In this document: positions 1 to 9,342 of the stretch, piece by piece
Numbering within the stretch: position 1 is the first letter of the stretch
Layout of the letters: each line of letters opens with the position of its first letter
NCBI RefSeq assembly: GCF_001022965.1
Contig: NZ_LECZ01000022.1
Span: 297,195 to 361,194 of the forward strand
Source of the DNA: Enterobacter genomosp. O
GTDB lineage: Bacteria; Pseudomonadota; Gammaproteobacteria; Enterobacterales; Enterobacteriaceae
Length of the DNA stretch: 64,000 nt
Direction: 5' to 3'
Translations under genes and position numbers: made by a program
Notes under the pieces: generated by a model
Seen by the model: only the letters and a program-made list of their open reading frames with translations
The model's database searches: none
Told to the model about the DNA's origin: nothing

Positions 1-491
1 TTTCCATCATCGCTCGTTTCCCAGCTGTCAGCATAATTCTCCTGTAGCTCGTCCATCGAGTACATCTGGCTGGCGTTATTATCCGCCAGCATCTGCTGAA
101 ATTCCTGTAAAGACACGCCCATGCGCTCGGCAATTTCACTTTCCGTGGCTTCACCGCCTTTTTCCTGCTCGACTTGCTGAATAATGGTGACTATTTCACG
201 CGTATGGGTTCGTACCCGCCGCGGTACCCAGTCACTTTCTCTCAGCTCATCTAATAACGCCCATTTTACCCGCTGGGTGATCCACGCCGTGAGCGTCACC
301 CCTTTTTTCGGGTCAAAACTTTCCACTGCACTTAAAAAACCAATCGAACCCGCCTGAATTAAATCATCCAGCTCGACGCTGGCAGGAAGCCGCTTATGTA
401 ACCGCAATGCTTCCTGCCGCACCAGATAGTGATATTTTGACCAGACTACCGATTTATCTTCCAGCCCTTCGGCCGTGTAAATACCATCCAC
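1..491 (-). CDS. fliA: RNA polymerase sigma factor FliA (sigma-28), C-terminal part outside the window
   Basis: Sigma-28 directs RNA polymerase to late flagellar and chemotaxis promoters and is held by the anti-sigma factor FlgM until the hook is complete. I translated the minus strand from a GTG at 491 (GGTGGA ribosome site 8 nt before). The product has the enteric FliA pattern: YTAEG near the start, LVRQEALRLHKRLPASVELD (region 1.2/2.1), DLIQAGSIGFL, then LLDELRESDWVPR. About 163 codons are present before the edge; the family is near 240 residues, so regions 3-4 are missing from view. It lies downstream of a chemoreceptor gene with a 158-bp AT-rich gap, so it could have its own promoter as well as read-through. 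Confidence 0.93.
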   Translation of the reverse strand, partial: MDGIYTAEGLEDKSVVWSKYHYLVRQEALRLHKRLPASVELDDLIQAGSIGFLSAVESFDPKKGVTLTAWITQRVKWALLDELRESDWVPRRVRTHTREIVTIIQQVEQEKGGEATESEIAERMGVSLQEFQQMLADNNASQMYSMDELQENYADSWETSDDG

Positions 492-649
492 GATTGCATT
501 CCACCCGCTATTCTCTACGAGAATTATCCGGTGAAAAGGCGCATTCAAATAGTGCAATAAGCCTTTATAAAAATGCGCATTCTGTTACTTCGCTTTTATT
601 AACGGGCTATTTAATAAAACAGCATGATTAATGGCGGTAATTAAGGTCA

Positions 650-2275
650 TTAAAACGTTTCCCACTGGGCAAGGCCAGGCTCTTTTTGACGCCGTGGTTT
701 AGTGGGCTCTACGCTCACGTTCGTCACGTTGCTTCCCTGGTTCAGCCTGAACTGCGCCACCAGCCGCTCCAGCGCGTCGGACTGGGCTTCCAGATCGCCC
801 GCCGCCATGGCCGCCTCTTCCACCATGGCCGCGTTCTGCTGGGTCACCAGATCCATCTCGTTAACCGCCTGCGAAATCTGGTTGATGCCCGCGCTCTGCT
901 CATCCGAGGCCGACGTGATTTCGCCCATGATCTGCGTCACCTGCGACACGGACGTCACAATCTCCTGCATCACGGTGCTGGCTTGCCCCACCTGACGCGA
1001 ACCGATATCAATATTGCTCACGCTGGTGTTAATCAGCTGGTTAATCTCTTTGGCCGCATCGGCGCTGCGTTTTGCCAGGTTACGTACTTCTTCCGCGACC
1101 ACCGCGAAGCCGCGTCCCTGCTCACCGGCACGTGCCGCTTCCACCGCCGCGTTCAGGGCCAGGATGTTGGTCTGGTTGGCAATGCTGTCAATCACGCCGT
1201 TGATGTCGGCAATCTGACGCGAGCTGGTGGTGATCTGCGCCATAATCTGCTCCAGGCTCTGCATCACTTCGCCGCCGTTATGGGCATTGTGGCTGGCGCT
1301 TTCCGCCAGCTCGCGGGCCGCGTGGGCGTTGTCGGCATTCTGGCGCACGGTGGTTTTGATCTGCTCCATGCTAGCCGCCGTCTCCTGCAGCGCCGCCGCC
1401 TGCTCTTCGGTACGGGAAGAGAGATCGTTATTGCCGTGGGCAATCTCCTGGGCGTTGGTATGGATACGCTGCACGCTGTCGCGGATCCCCAGAATCGTGC
1501 TGGTCAGGGAGGTGCGCATGGTCTCCAGTTCGGTCAACATGTTGCCGATTTCATTCTGGCTACCGCTTTCGATCTCCTGGCTGAGATCGCCCGCCGCCAC
1601 GCGACGCAGCGTCTCTACAGTGGTCTCCATACGACGCACCAGGGTGTGACGCAGCCAGAAACGAATGGCGAACAGCAGACCGACGGCCAGAATAATCACC
1701 ACAAGCCCGACGCCCAGCATGATCTGGTAACCACGCTCGGAGGCCTCTATATAGCTCTGGCTCAGGCGAGTGCTGGCATCGCTGTACTGATCCACCTTAT
1801 TACGCAGCGCGGTGCGCAACTGCATATCGTGTTCCAGCGAGCCTGAATACCCTGCCGGGTTTTGCAGATAGCCCAGCTTAACTTCAGCAACTTTATACAC
1901 TTCGTTGAACGCCGTATTCACCTCGGCGGCCAGACGGCTCTCTTCCGGGGTATTAAACGGCGACGCCATAAACGCATCCATATTACGGCGCGCAATTTTC
2001 ACCACGTTCTGCGTATGTTTGGCCACATTCTCAGAGACCGGGTTACCCAGCGCCGCCTGCAGCATCAGGCCGTTGGTATTGGCCATCACCGCGCTGATGT
2101 TATAGGCCGCATCGCGCATCTGGTCGTTATTTTCTGAGGCCACAACAATACGTTTAAAATTCGTATTATTAGAGACCGCGTCATAAACCGAATAGGCGGT
2201 TACGCCGAACAGCATGACCGCAAACAGGCCGATAATAAGGCTGATTGCGCTATAAATTTTAAGTTTCGTTAGCAT
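650..2275 (-). CDS. Methyl-accepting chemotaxis protein, Tar/Tsr type with CheR-docking tail
   Basis: Transmembrane chemoreceptor of 541 residues. TM1 is about 8-30, followed by a helical periplasmic domain of the four-helix-bundle type (31-183), TM2 at 184-206, a HAMP domain (about 207-260) and the cytoplasmic signalling hairpin. The conserved CheA/CheW contact tip is at about 368-398 ([18 protein letters not shown]). The last four residues are WETF, the tethering motif that binds CheR and CheB in high-abundance receptors, so this one can probably support its own adaptation. Ribosome site AGGTGAG precedes the ATG. The ligand cannot be read from sequence. It sits between flgL and fliA, on the same strand. 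Confidence 0.93.
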   Translation of the reverse strand: MLTKLKIYSAISLIIGLFAVMLFGVTAYSVYDAVSNNTNFKRIVVASENNDQMRDAAYNISAVMANTNGLMLQAALGNPVSENVAKHTQNVVKIARRNMDAFMASPFNTPEESRLAAEVNTAFNEVYKVAEVKLGYLQNPAGYSGSLEHDMQLRTALRNKVDQYSDASTRLSQSYIEASERGYQIMLGVGLVVIILAVGLLFAIRFWLRHTLVRRMETTVETLRRVAAGDLSQEIESGSQNEIGNMLTELETMRTSLTSTILGIRDSVQRIHTNAQEIAHGNNDLSSRTEEQAAALQETAASMEQIKTTVRQNADNAHAARELAESASHNAHNGGEVMQSLEQIMAQITTSSRQIADINGVIDSIANQTNILALNAAVEAARAGEQGRGFAVVAEEVRNLAKRSADAAKEINQLINTSVSNIDIGSRQVGQASTVMQEIVTSVSQVTQIMGEITSASDEQSAGINQISQAVNEMDLVTQQNAAMVEEAAMAAGDLEAQSDALERLVAQFRLNQGSNVTNVSVEPTKPRRQKEPGLAQWETF

Positions 2276-2288
2276 AGTTTCTCACCTG

Positions 2289-2313
2289 CCGCGCACGGTT
2301 AAGCCGTACGCGG
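2289..2313 (-). other. Intergenic hairpin between flgL and the chemoreceptor gene
   Basis: Inverted repeat with 10-nt arms (CCGCGTACGG / CCGTGCGCGG on the minus strand, one G-T pairing) and a 5-nt loop. It lies 14 bases before the receptor start codon. No T-run follows, so it looks like an mRNA-processing or translation-modulating structure rather than a terminator. Confidence 0.4.
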
Positions 2314-2350
2314 TGGCACCTGAAAAAAGGGAATTAAACGGTCTGGAACG

Positions 2351-3244
2351 TCACATATTAAACAGATTCATTTTCTGCATATTTTTGTAGACGTACATCG
2401 AGGCATTAAAGGCCAGTTCGGACATTTGCGACTCCGACACCAGCGTCACCAGCATGCTGGTATCGGCACCGATGGCATCCTGCACTTTGACAATGGTGTC
2501 GTTAATCAGCACGTCGCCGGTGAGATCCAGCGCGTCCAGTTGCTGCAGGTTGGTACCCAGCTCGGCCTGGGCTTTACCCAGACGGTCGATGCCCGCATCT
2601 ATGCCTTTGCTGGCAGCTTCAAGCGCGGCTCGCATAGCGTCGTAGTCAATATCTTCTTTTATTAGCTCTTCAACGGCTTTGTCGAGAAGCGCAAAAATGT
2701 CCTTGAAGATCTCATCGCCGAGATGGCCGGTTTGCATCTCGGTTCCGTCGGCAACGGTTTGCTTACGCGCTTCATCCCCACCCTGATATGCCCCCGCGTC
2801 ATCAAACGCGGGCGTATCGGTGTTAAAGCCGCTGAAAATATAGCGACCGGCGGCGTCGCGGCTGTTGGCTAAATCCAGCAGATTCGCGCGGATCCCCTCA
2901 ATCTCTTTTCCCAGCGCCCGGCGATCGTCGTCAGAATAGGCATCCGATCCCGCCGCCACCATTTTTTCCTTCAGGGTGGTGGTCATAAGATTTCCCACGC
3001 CGTTCAAAATATTGTCCTGAAACTCCAGCGCACTGCGCGCGCGGGAACGCACGTTGCTGTACATCTCCAGCTTCGCCAGCGCGTCCTGATGTTTTACCGC
3101 ATCCGTCGCGGCGGTCGGGTCATCCGAGGCTTTGAGCAGCGTTTTACCCGCTGACATCCGCAGATAAACGTCGTTACTCTGGCTCATGCGCTTCGTCATC
3201 GACTCCGCGCTTTGCTTGTACATATACAGTGTACTTAATCGCAT
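2351..3244 (-). CDS. flgL: Flagellar hook-filament junction protein FlgL (HAP3)
   Basis: Second junction protein, exported through the flagellar type III system and placed between FlgK and the first flagellin subunits. 297 residues, beginning MRLSTLYMYKQ and ending FNASMYVYKNMQKMNLFNM. These two flagellin-like terminal helices (D0) are the family signature. I chose the ATG at 3244 because AAGGAG lies 6 nt before it; a longer in-frame start at 3280 would overlap flgK and has no ribosome site. It follows flgK by 10 bp and shares its class 3 promoter. Confidence 0.95.
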   Translation of the reverse strand: MRLSTLYMYKQSAESMTKRMSQSNDVYLRMSAGKTLLKASDDPTAATDAVKHQDALAKLEMYSNVRSRARSALEFQDNILNGVGNLMTTTLKEKMVAAGSDAYSDDDRRALGKEIEGIRANLLDLANSRDAAGRYIFSGFNTDTPAFDDAGAYQGGDEARKQTVADGTEMQTGHLGDEIFKDIFALLDKAVEELIKEDIDYDAMRAALEAASKGIDAGIDRLGKAQAELGTNLQQLDALDLTGDVLINDTIVKVQDAIGADTSMLVTLVSESQMSELAFNASMYVYKNMQKMNLFNM

Positions 3245-3254
3245 TCTCTTCTCC

Positions 3255-4892
3255 TTATCGGATGGCCAGCAGGGCGTCAAACATATCCGTGGCGGTTTTC
3301 AGCAGCTGCGCGCTGGCACGATAATATTGCCCAAACATATCCAGATTGATGCGCTCCTCGTCCATGTTGACGCCCGAGAGCGCCTGTTTGGTGTCGTATT
3401 TAGTGCGTAAATCACTTTCGGCGCTGACTGCATAGGATTTCACCTCGCGCGCACTTTCACCGATCTTGCCCGCCAGGCTGGCATACGCTTCGCTGAGCGT
3501 GTTGTTGCCAATTAATGCTTCATTCTGGATCTTCAGCATCTCTTCGAGGTTTTTGTTGTTACCTTCTTCACCCGCCGCGTCCGCTGCCGCAAAGTCCTGC
3601 GCACTGGTGATCTTACGGCTGATGCCTTCGGCTGCGCCTGCCATTGGGTTCAGGGTAAAGGTATCCCCCGGCTTGACGGCTCCCGCCAGAGGGACTTTTA
3701 TTTCTATGCCATCAAATTTCAGCGTATCCCTTGAGGATGGCTCAAGCGATACCGTACGCCCGTCGGCCCCCTTGACGACCCAGTCAGGGTCATTGAACGT
3801 GATCTCGTAATTCTCAGATTTTACTTTTTCGAAATCGGTCACCCTGACCTGATCCAGTTTACCTGTACCCTGGTTTTTCGCGTTCGCAATGGCCTTGATA
3901 TCCGGCAGTGAGAAGAGATCGTCGCCCGGAGCACCGTCCGCCGTAAACCCTTGCCGGTTCTGCTCGTTCATCCGGTGCGCCATCATAAAGGCGATCTGGT
4001 CCAGATCCTGACGCGCAACGACGAGATCCTCATTGCGGAATTTGAACAGCCCGCCCAGACGACCTTTGGTGATGGCGTTTTCATCCAGCGGCGACGCTTT
4101 GCCGTTCGCGTCCACGTAGGACACAATCATCTTGTTGGGATCGGCATCTGACGGAGAGGTTTCCAGCTTGTAGGCGGTACCGCCGGAGACCAGCGGACGC
4201 CCATCGGACAGCGTGACGCTCACGCGACCGGAGATCTGATCCTCGGTTACGCTAATCCCCAGCTGCTCGCTCAGCCCCTCCAGCAGCGCATCGCGCTGGT
4301 CGAGCAGGTCGGCAGGCGGCGTACCGCTGCCCTGTGCCCGCTCCAGCTGCTTGTTAAGCTCTGCCAGCTGTTCGGTATAGGTATTGATCTCTTTGGCGCT
4401 GCGCTCAATCTGGGTGTTGGTGCTCTTTTCCAGCCCGGACAGGCGTTTGGCGCTGGCGTTATAGCGGTTGGCCAGCACGTCGAGGGAGGTAAACACCGCC
4501 GCACGCGCCGGGCCATCCGCCGGGTCGCCGCTCAGCGTCGCCATATCCTTAAACAGCTTGCCCAGTGACACGGAGACGTTATCCGATTCATCCGCGAGCA
4601 TGTTATCGATATCCGCCAGCTGCTCCATCCGTCCGGTAAAGGAGGCATAGCTGGAAAGTGAATCCCGCAGCTGATTGTTGGCAAACGCATCATAGGCACG
4701 CTCTACGCCGCTGGCGCGGGCGCCATAGCCATAAAAACCCTGGGGGGTCGACATGCCGCCAAGCTCACCGATGATCAGGCTGCGGCGGCTATAGTTGCCG
4801 GATGGGCCGTTGGTCAGATTATCACCGGTCACCCGGATCGCGGCCTGCGCCACGCTGATGCCATTTCTGGCTAAATTAAATAGGTTATTCAT
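3255..4892 (-). CDS. flgK: Flagellar hook-associated protein FlgK (HAP1)
   Basis: First hook-filament junction protein, built onto the distal end of the hook. 545 residues, close to the enteric length of about 547. The N-terminus (NLFNLARNGISVAQAAIRV, then GDNLTNGPSGNYSRR) is the rod/hook/HAP D0 motif. The C-terminus (GVNMDEERINLDMFGQYYRA) is the matching HAP1 helix. The middle is variable, as usual. It has its own sigma-28 promoter in the 108-bp gap after flgJ, so flgKL can be made late even though the flg operon is read through from flgB. Confidence 0.95.
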   Translation of the reverse strand: MNNLFNLARNGISVAQAAIRVTGDNLTNGPSGNYSRRSLIIGELGGMSTPQGFYGYGARASGVERAYDAFANNQLRDSLSSYASFTGRMEQLADIDNMLADESDNVSVSLGKLFKDMATLSGDPADGPARAAVFTSLDVLANRYNASAKRLSGLEKSTNTQIERSAKEINTYTEQLAELNKQLERAQGSGTPPADLLDQRDALLEGLSEQLGISVTEDQISGRVSVTLSDGRPLVSGGTAYKLETSPSDADPNKMIVSYVDANGKASPLDENAITKGRLGGLFKFRNEDLVVARQDLDQIAFMMAHRMNEQNRQGFTADGAPGDDLFSLPDIKAIANAKNQGTGKLDQVRVTDFEKVKSENYEITFNDPDWVVKGADGRTVSLEPSSRDTLKFDGIEIKVPLAGAVKPGDTFTLNPMAGAAEGISRKITSAQDFAAADAAGEEGNNKNLEEMLKIQNEALIGNNTLSEAYASLAGKIGESAREVKSYAVSAESDLRTKYDTKQALSGVNMDEERINLDMFGQYYRASAQLLKTATDMFDALLAIR

Positions 4893-4917
4893 ACGTTCTG
4901 GATATTCCCTGATTGCG

Positions 4918-4940
4918 GGCCCGGGGTTCGCGTCCGGGCC
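4918..4940 (-). other. Stem-loop in the flgK leader
   Basis: GC-rich inverted repeat (GGCCCGG / CCGGGCC, 9-nt loop) between the flgK sigma-28 promoter and the flgK start. No T-run follows on the minus strand. It would sit in the 5' untranslated part of the flgKL message, or could pause or end part of the transcription arriving from flgJ. Confidence 0.4.
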
Positions 4941-4964
4941 AGAAAGTTCATGGCTCTTTTTATT

Positions 4965-4991
4965 TCATCGGTGATTCAAAAATTCTCTAAA
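4965..4991 (-). promoter_or_regulatory. Sigma-28 (FliA) promoter for flgKL
   Basis: Minus-strand sequence TTTAGAGA, 11 bp, ACCGATGA, matching the FliA architecture (TAAAGTTT-N11-GCCGATAA). The -10 and its 5' flank (TGAATCACCGATGAAA) are almost identical to those before flgM in this window, which strengthens the call. Confidence 0.75.
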
Positions 4992-5000
4992 ACATCTTTC

Positions 5001-5921
5001 TCAGAAAATGTTGTCGATATCGTTTTTATAGGCGTTCACGCCCTGCTGAATATCGCCTTTTACCTTCTGAATAATGGTGATGAGCTTTTTGGCGTAGGCC
5101 GGATCGGTCGCGTAACCGCCCGCCTGCAGCGCCTTCGCCCCCTGCTCTGCGGAATCTGACTGCACCACGCCGCGATAGCGCGGGTTTTTGGTCAGCAGCT
5201 TCGCGTAGTCCGAGAGCGCATGTTCGTAGGAGTCGTAGACGCGGAACGCCGCTTTCACCTTCTGCTTCACGCCGTTGATATATTCCGTGGTGGTGATTTC
5301 GGTGGTTTTGCCGCGCCAGTCGCCCGTGGCCTTAATGCCGAACAGGTTGTGGCTCGGGCTGCCGTCGGCGGCGGGGATTTCCCGTTTCCCCCAGCCGGAC
5401 TCCAGCGCGGCCTGGGCGAGGATCAGATGCGGATGCAGCCCGCTCTGCTGCGCGGCCGCCTGGGCCGGACGCAGCATGCGGGCAATAAACGGATGCGCGC
5501 CTTCTGAAGGTTGGGCAAAGGAAACCTGCGCAGGCAGACGCAGCGGGCCGGTGGCGGGAGCAGGCGACAGCCCCGGGCGTAAAACTTCGCGCCCCGGCGG
5601 GGTGACAACCGGGGCATCACTTTCGCCCCCCAACTGGCGGACGATAAGATCGGCAAAGCCGAGCTGACCACTCCCGGCAATATTTTGCGCAATCTGCTGA
5701 TCGTGCATCGCGGTGTACATCTCTGAAGACTGGCTGCTCAGCAGATCGTCCTTGAAGGTGGCATCGCGCATGCTCTTCATCATCATCTGCACGAAAATGC
5801 CCTCCATCTGCTTCGCCGCCGCCTTCAGCGCGCCGGGCGTTTGCCGCCCGGCCTCCCGTTTCAGCGTGTCCAGCGAGCGAACGTCAAACGCAGGCTGGTC
5901 GAATTTATCGAAGGCGTTCAT
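5001..5921 (-). CDS. flgJ: Rod-capping protein with peptidoglycan hydrolase domain FlgJ
   Basis: Bifunctional periplasmic protein. The N-terminal half caps the growing rod; the C-terminal half is a beta-N-acetylglucosaminidase that opens peptidoglycan so the rod can pass. 306 residues. Residues 25-95 carry the rod-scaffold motif (KQMEGIFVQMMMKSMRDA); a proline-rich linker covers about 105-140. The hydrolase (about 145-306) has the catalytic region AQAALESGWGKRE with Glu174, followed by the SHNLFGIK signature. The start codon overlaps the flgI stop by one base (TGATG), so translation is probably coupled. Confidence 0.95.
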   Translation of the reverse strand: MNAFDKFDQPAFDVRSLDTLKREAGRQTPGALKAAAKQMEGIFVQMMMKSMRDATFKDDLLSSQSSEMYTAMHDQQIAQNIAGSGQLGFADLIVRQLGGESDAPVVTPPGREVLRPGLSPAPATGPLRLPAQVSFAQPSEGAHPFIARMLRPAQAAAQQSGLHPHLILAQAALESGWGKREIPAADGSPSHNLFGIKATGDWRGKTTEITTTEYINGVKQKVKAAFRVYDSYEHALSDYAKLLTKNPRYRGVVQSDSAEQGAKALQAGGYATDPAYAKKLITIIQKVKGDIQQGVNAYKNDIDNIF

Positions 5922-7048
5922 CAGTTCACCTCCAGCTTCGCCCGCAGACAGCCGGCGTTTTTCATCGCCTGCAGAACCGACATCAGCTCGTTCGGCGTGG
6001 CGCCGAGGCTGTTCAGGGCGCGGATCACCGCGTTCAGATCGGTGCTGCTGCGCACGTGCTGCAGCGAGCCGCCGCTATCGCGCACCGAGATATCGGTTTG
6101 CGGCACCACCACCGTTTCGCCGCCGCCAAACGGCGTGTCCGGCTGGCTGATGATGTTGTTCTGCATCACCTCCACCGTCAGCGACCCGTGCGCTACCGCG
6201 CAGGAATCCAGCGACACGTGGCGGTTCATCACCACCGAGCCGGTGCGCGAGTTCACGATCACCTTCGCGTCCTGCACGTTCACCTTCACCGGAATATCCT
6301 GAATATCGGCGAGAAAACGCACCCGGGACGGGCCGTCCGGCGGCGCAAACAGGCGCACGGTGCGGGCATCTTCCGGCAACGCCGCCCCGCCGCTGTAGCG
6401 CTGGTTAATGGCGTCGCTGACCTGCTGCGCCAGCGAGAAATCGCTTTCGTTCAGCTGCAGACGCACGATGTTCTGGCTGGCGAAATCGTTCGGCACCTCC
6501 CGCTCGACGGTTGCTCCGGCGCTGATGCGTCCGCCGTTAAGCTGGTTCACCTGCACGCGGCTGCCGCCCGCCTGCGCGCCTGCGCCGGAGATCAAAATAT
6601 TGCCCTGCGCGATGGCGTAGATTTGATTATCCGCCCCTTTCAGCGGGGTCATCAGCAGCGTGCCGCCGCGCAGGCTTTTGGCGTTACCCACCGAGGAAAC
6701 CACGATGTCCAGCTTGTCGCCCGGACGGGCAAACGGCGGCAGCTCGGCGGTGACCATCACCGCTGCGATGTTTTTCAGCTGCATATTGGTGCCCGCCGGG
6801 ACGGTGATCCCCAGCTGGGAGAGCATGTTGTTCAGGCTCTGTCCGGTGAACGGCGCCTGCATGGTCTGGTCGCCGGTACCGTCGAGACCGACAATCAGGC
6901 CGTAGCCCATCAGGGAGTTGGAACGCACCCCCTGCACCGTCGCCAGATCGCGGATGCGTTCCGCGTGTACCCCTTTGGGTATCGCCAGCATCATGCCGTA
7001 GAGCAGGATGCTGAGAAAAAACAGGATAGATTCTTTTTTCATGGTCAT
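5921..7048 (-). CDS. flgI: Flagellar P-ring protein FlgI
   Basis: Forms the ring around the rod in the peptidoglycan layer. An N-terminal signal peptide ([20 protein letters not shown]) precedes [20 protein letters not shown], the family start. It ends [12 protein letters not shown]. The conserved cysteines fit the disulfide known to stabilise FlgI with help from FlgA. 375 residues if the first ATG is used. A second ATG six bases later (7042) gives 373 and cannot be excluded, since neither has a clear purine-rich ribosome site and the flgH stop is one base upstream. Confidence 0.95.
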   Translation of the reverse strand: MTMKKESILFFLSILLYGMMLAIPKGVHAERIRDLATVQGVRSNSLMGYGLIVGLDGTGDQTMQAPFTGQSLNNMLSQLGITVPAGTNMQLKNIAAVMVTAELPPFARPGDKLDIVVSSVGNAKSLRGGTLLMTPLKGADNQIYAIAQGNILISGAGAQAGGSRVQVNQLNGGRISAGATVEREVPNDFASQNIVRLQLNESDFSLAQQVSDAINQRYSGGAALPEDARTVRLFAPPDGPSRVRFLADIQDIPVKVNVQDAKVIVNSRTGSVVMNRHVSLDSCAVAHGSLTVEVMQNNIISQPDTPFGGGETVVVPQTDISVRDSGGSLQHVRSSTDLNAVIRALNSLGATPNELMSVLQAMKNAGCLRAKLEVN

Positions 7049-7049
7049 A

Positions 7050-7751
7050 TCAGAAAGGAGAAAGGTTCAGGAACAGGCGCTGCAGCCAGCCCATGTTCTG
7101 CGCTTCGTTGATGTAGCCGTTGCCGACGTACTCAATGCGGGCATCCGCCACCTGGGTGGACGGCACGGTGTTGCTGCCGCTGATGGTGCGCGGGTTCACC
7201 ACGCCGGAGAAGCGAATGAACTCGGTACCCTGGTTAATAGCAATTTGCTTTTCGCCCACCACGCCGAGGTTGCCGTTGGGCAGCAGCTCTTTGACGGTCA
7301 CGGTGATGGTCCCGGTAAAGGTATTGCGCGCCGCAGCGCCGCCCTTACCCGCGAAATCGTTTTTACCTTCGGCTTCGAAATCCGCTTTGCCGTCGCCCAG
7401 CCAGCTGTTGAGCTTGGTCGGCACCGCAATCAGCCCCATTCCGGCCGATCCATTACGGTTGGCACTGGCGGAGGAACTTTTGCTGGCGCTCACGTTCTCC
7501 TGCAGCAGGATCGTCAGCGTATCGCCCACGTTACGCGGGCGGCGGTCTTCGAACATCGGCTGATAGCCGTAGTTCATCCCCTGCCCTGCCTGAAACAGTG
7601 AGCCGCCGGTCGCTGCCGGTGCCATCGGTAATGGTGCTGCCGTTGTCGGGCCTTCAACCAGAGGCTTTTGCATGATGTGCGCGCAGCCGCCGAGCAGCAG
7701 CGTGCTTGCCAGCAGCGCGGCTGCCGGAATGTGCATAGACAATATTTTCAT
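7050..7751 (-). CDS. flgH: Flagellar L-ring lipoprotein FlgH
   Basis: Outer-membrane ring of the basal body. The first 23 residues are a lipoprotein signal with lipobox LGGC (Cys23 would be lipidated). Later motifs [17 protein letters not shown] and [20 protein letters not shown] are diagnostic of FlgH, and the protein ends at [13 protein letters not shown]. 233 residues, the usual length. It lies between flgG and flgI in the standard flg order, and its stop is separated from the flgI start by one base. Confidence 0.95.
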   Translation of the reverse strand: MKILSMHIPAAALLASTLLLGGCAHIMQKPLVEGPTTAAPLPMAPAATGGSLFQAGQGMNYGYQPMFEDRRPRNVGDTLTILLQENVSASKSSSASANRNGSAGMGLIAVPTKLNSWLGDGKADFEAEGKNDFAGKGGAAARNTFTGTITVTVKELLPNGNLGVVGEKQIAINQGTEFIRFSGVVNPRTISGSNTVPSTQVADARIEYVGNGYINEAQNMGWLQRLFLNLSPF

Positions 7752-7796
7752 TTCAGTGTCGATAAAGTGTCTGGCCGCGCGAGCGGCCAGAGAGGA

Positions 7797-8579
7797 TTAC
7801 AGCTGGGAAAGGCGCTGCAGCATCTGGTCAGATGCCGACACCGCCTTACTGTTGATTTCGTAGGCGCGCTGCACCTGAATCATGGTCACCAGCTCTTCCG
7901 CTACGTTGACGTTGGAGATTTCCACGTAGCTCTGCTTCAGCGTGCCCGCGCTCTCCATGCCCGGGTTTAGCTCGTTCGGCGCGCCGGACGACTGGGTCTC
8001 TTTGTAGAGATTGCCGCCGATGCTTTCGAGCCCCGCGTTGTTCACAAAAGTGGTCAAGGTCAGTTGGCCAATCTGCTGCTCTTCCGCCTGGCCGGGCACC
8101 TTCACGCTGACGATCCCGTCGCTGCCAATCGTGAGCTTTTGCGCATCCTGCGGAATGACGATCCCCGGCTGAATGGGATAACCTTCGGCATTCACCAGCT
8201 GCCCGTCCGGGCTTTTGCCAAAATGGCCGTCGCGGGTGTAGGCGGTGCTGCCGTCCGGCATCTGCACCTGGAAGAAGCCTTCGCCTTCAATGGCGACATC
8301 GTACTCATCGCCGGTCTGGTTCATCCCGCCCTGGGTATGCACCCGCTGGGTGGAAACCGGGCGCACGCCGGTGCCTAACTGCAGGCCGCTCGGCAAGGTG
8401 TTCTGCTCGGTGGCCTGTGCGCCGGGCTGGCGCAAGTTCTGGTAGAGCAGGTCCTGAAACACGGCGCGCTGGCGCTTAAAGCCGTTGGTGTTGACGTTCG
8501 CCAGGTTGTTGGAGATGACGTCCATATTGAGCTGCTGTGCTTCCAGCCCGGTTTTTGCGATCCATAAGGAACGAATCAT
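7797..8579 (-). CDS. flgG: Distal rod protein FlgG
   Basis: Forms the distal part of the drive-shaft rod. 260 residues, identical in length to the enteric protein. The N-terminus ([20 protein letters not shown], then [19 protein letters not shown]) carries the axial-protein D0 motif ANVNTxGFK. The C-terminus ([20 protein letters not shown], then AYEINSKAV) is the matching rod/hook helix. It follows flgF by 19 bp. Confidence 0.96.
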   Translation of the reverse strand: MIRSLWIAKTGLEAQQLNMDVISNNLANVNTNGFKRQRAVFQDLLYQNLRQPGAQATEQNTLPSGLQLGTGVRPVSTQRVHTQGGMNQTGDEYDVAIEGEGFFQVQMPDGSTAYTRDGHFGKSPDGQLVNAEGYPIQPGIVIPQDAQKLTIGSDGIVSVKVPGQAEEQQIGQLTLTTFVNNAGLESIGGNLYKETQSSGAPNELNPGMESAGTLKQSYVEISNVNVAEELVTMIQVQRAYEINSKAVSASDQMLQRLSQL

Positions 8580-8598
8580 AGTGACTCCTTGCGCGAGC

Positions 8599-9333
8599 TT
8601 AGCTCACGCTTAATAGCTGGTTGGCCTTCTGGGCGTTCTCGTCGGCGGTGCGGATCACCTTCATGTTCATGTCGAAGCCGCGGGAGTTGGCGATCATTTG
8701 GGTCATGGCCTGCACCGGGCTGACGTTGCTGCCCTCGATGGCCTCCGGCGTCAGGCGCAGGGTTTCATCCTGGGCCAGTACGCCTTCCGCGGCGCGGAAC
8801 AGGCCGTCGTCACCGTGGACCATGCTGTTCATGTCAGCATTGACCAGCTTGACGCGCCCCACCGGCACCAGCGCCGTCGGGTCATCGCCCATGCCGAGCG
8901 CCGACACGGTGCCGTCGCTGCCGATAGTGACGTGAGACTGCGGCGGCACCTCCAGCGGCCCGCCGTCGCCCATCAGCGGACGGCCGTTGACGCTGAGCGC
9001 CCCTTCCTGATCCACTTCGATAGCGCCGTTGCGCGTATAACCTTCGCTGCCGTCGTCCATCGCTACCGCCAGCCAGCCGTTTTGCGGCAAAGCCACGTCC
9101 AGGCTGCGGCCGGTGTGGGTGATCGGCCCCATGGTGGTGTCGTGGAACGGCGTAGACTCCGCCACCAGCGCGCGGGTGCGCAGGGTTTCCCCTTCGATGG
9201 GCACCGAGCGGAAGGCCGCCAGCTGGGAACGAAAACCGGCGGTGGAGCTGTTCGCCAGATTGTTTGAGGTAACCGCCTGGCGGTTGAGCGCCGCGTTGGC
9301 GGCACTCATGGCGGTATAAATAGCGCGATCCAT
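8599..9333 (-). CDS. flgF: Proximal rod protein FlgF
   Basis: One of the proximal rod subunits. 244 residues, beginning [20 protein letters not shown] with the axial motif [15 protein letters not shown] just after. The C-terminal half contains [20 protein letters not shown], typical of FlgF, and the chain ends LLSVS. It is slightly shorter than the E. coli protein (about 251). It lies 9 bp after flgE in the same operon. Confidence 0.95.
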   Translation of the reverse strand: MDRAIYTAMSAANAALNRQAVTSNNLANSSTAGFRSQLAAFRSVPIEGETLRTRALVAESTPFHDTTMGPITHTGRSLDVALPQNGWLAVAMDDGSEGYTRNGAIEVDQEGALSVNGRPLMGDGGPLEVPPQSHVTIGSDGTVSALGMGDDPTALVPVGRVKLVNADMNSMVHGDDGLFRAAEGVLAQDETLRLTPEAIEGSNVSPVQAMTQMIANSRGFDMNMKVIRTADENAQKANQLLSVS

Positions 9334-9342
9334 CGTTCAGCC

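Noticed and set aside
407..631. 74-codon plus-strand frame at the fliA start
   Set aside because: Opposite strand of fliA and its leader; no supporting signals.
686..1846. Long plus-strand frame (386 codons) opposite the first chemoreceptor
   Set aside because: Mirror of a well-supported MCP gene in GC-rich DNA; His/Arg/Leu-rich composition and no domain or ribosome site.
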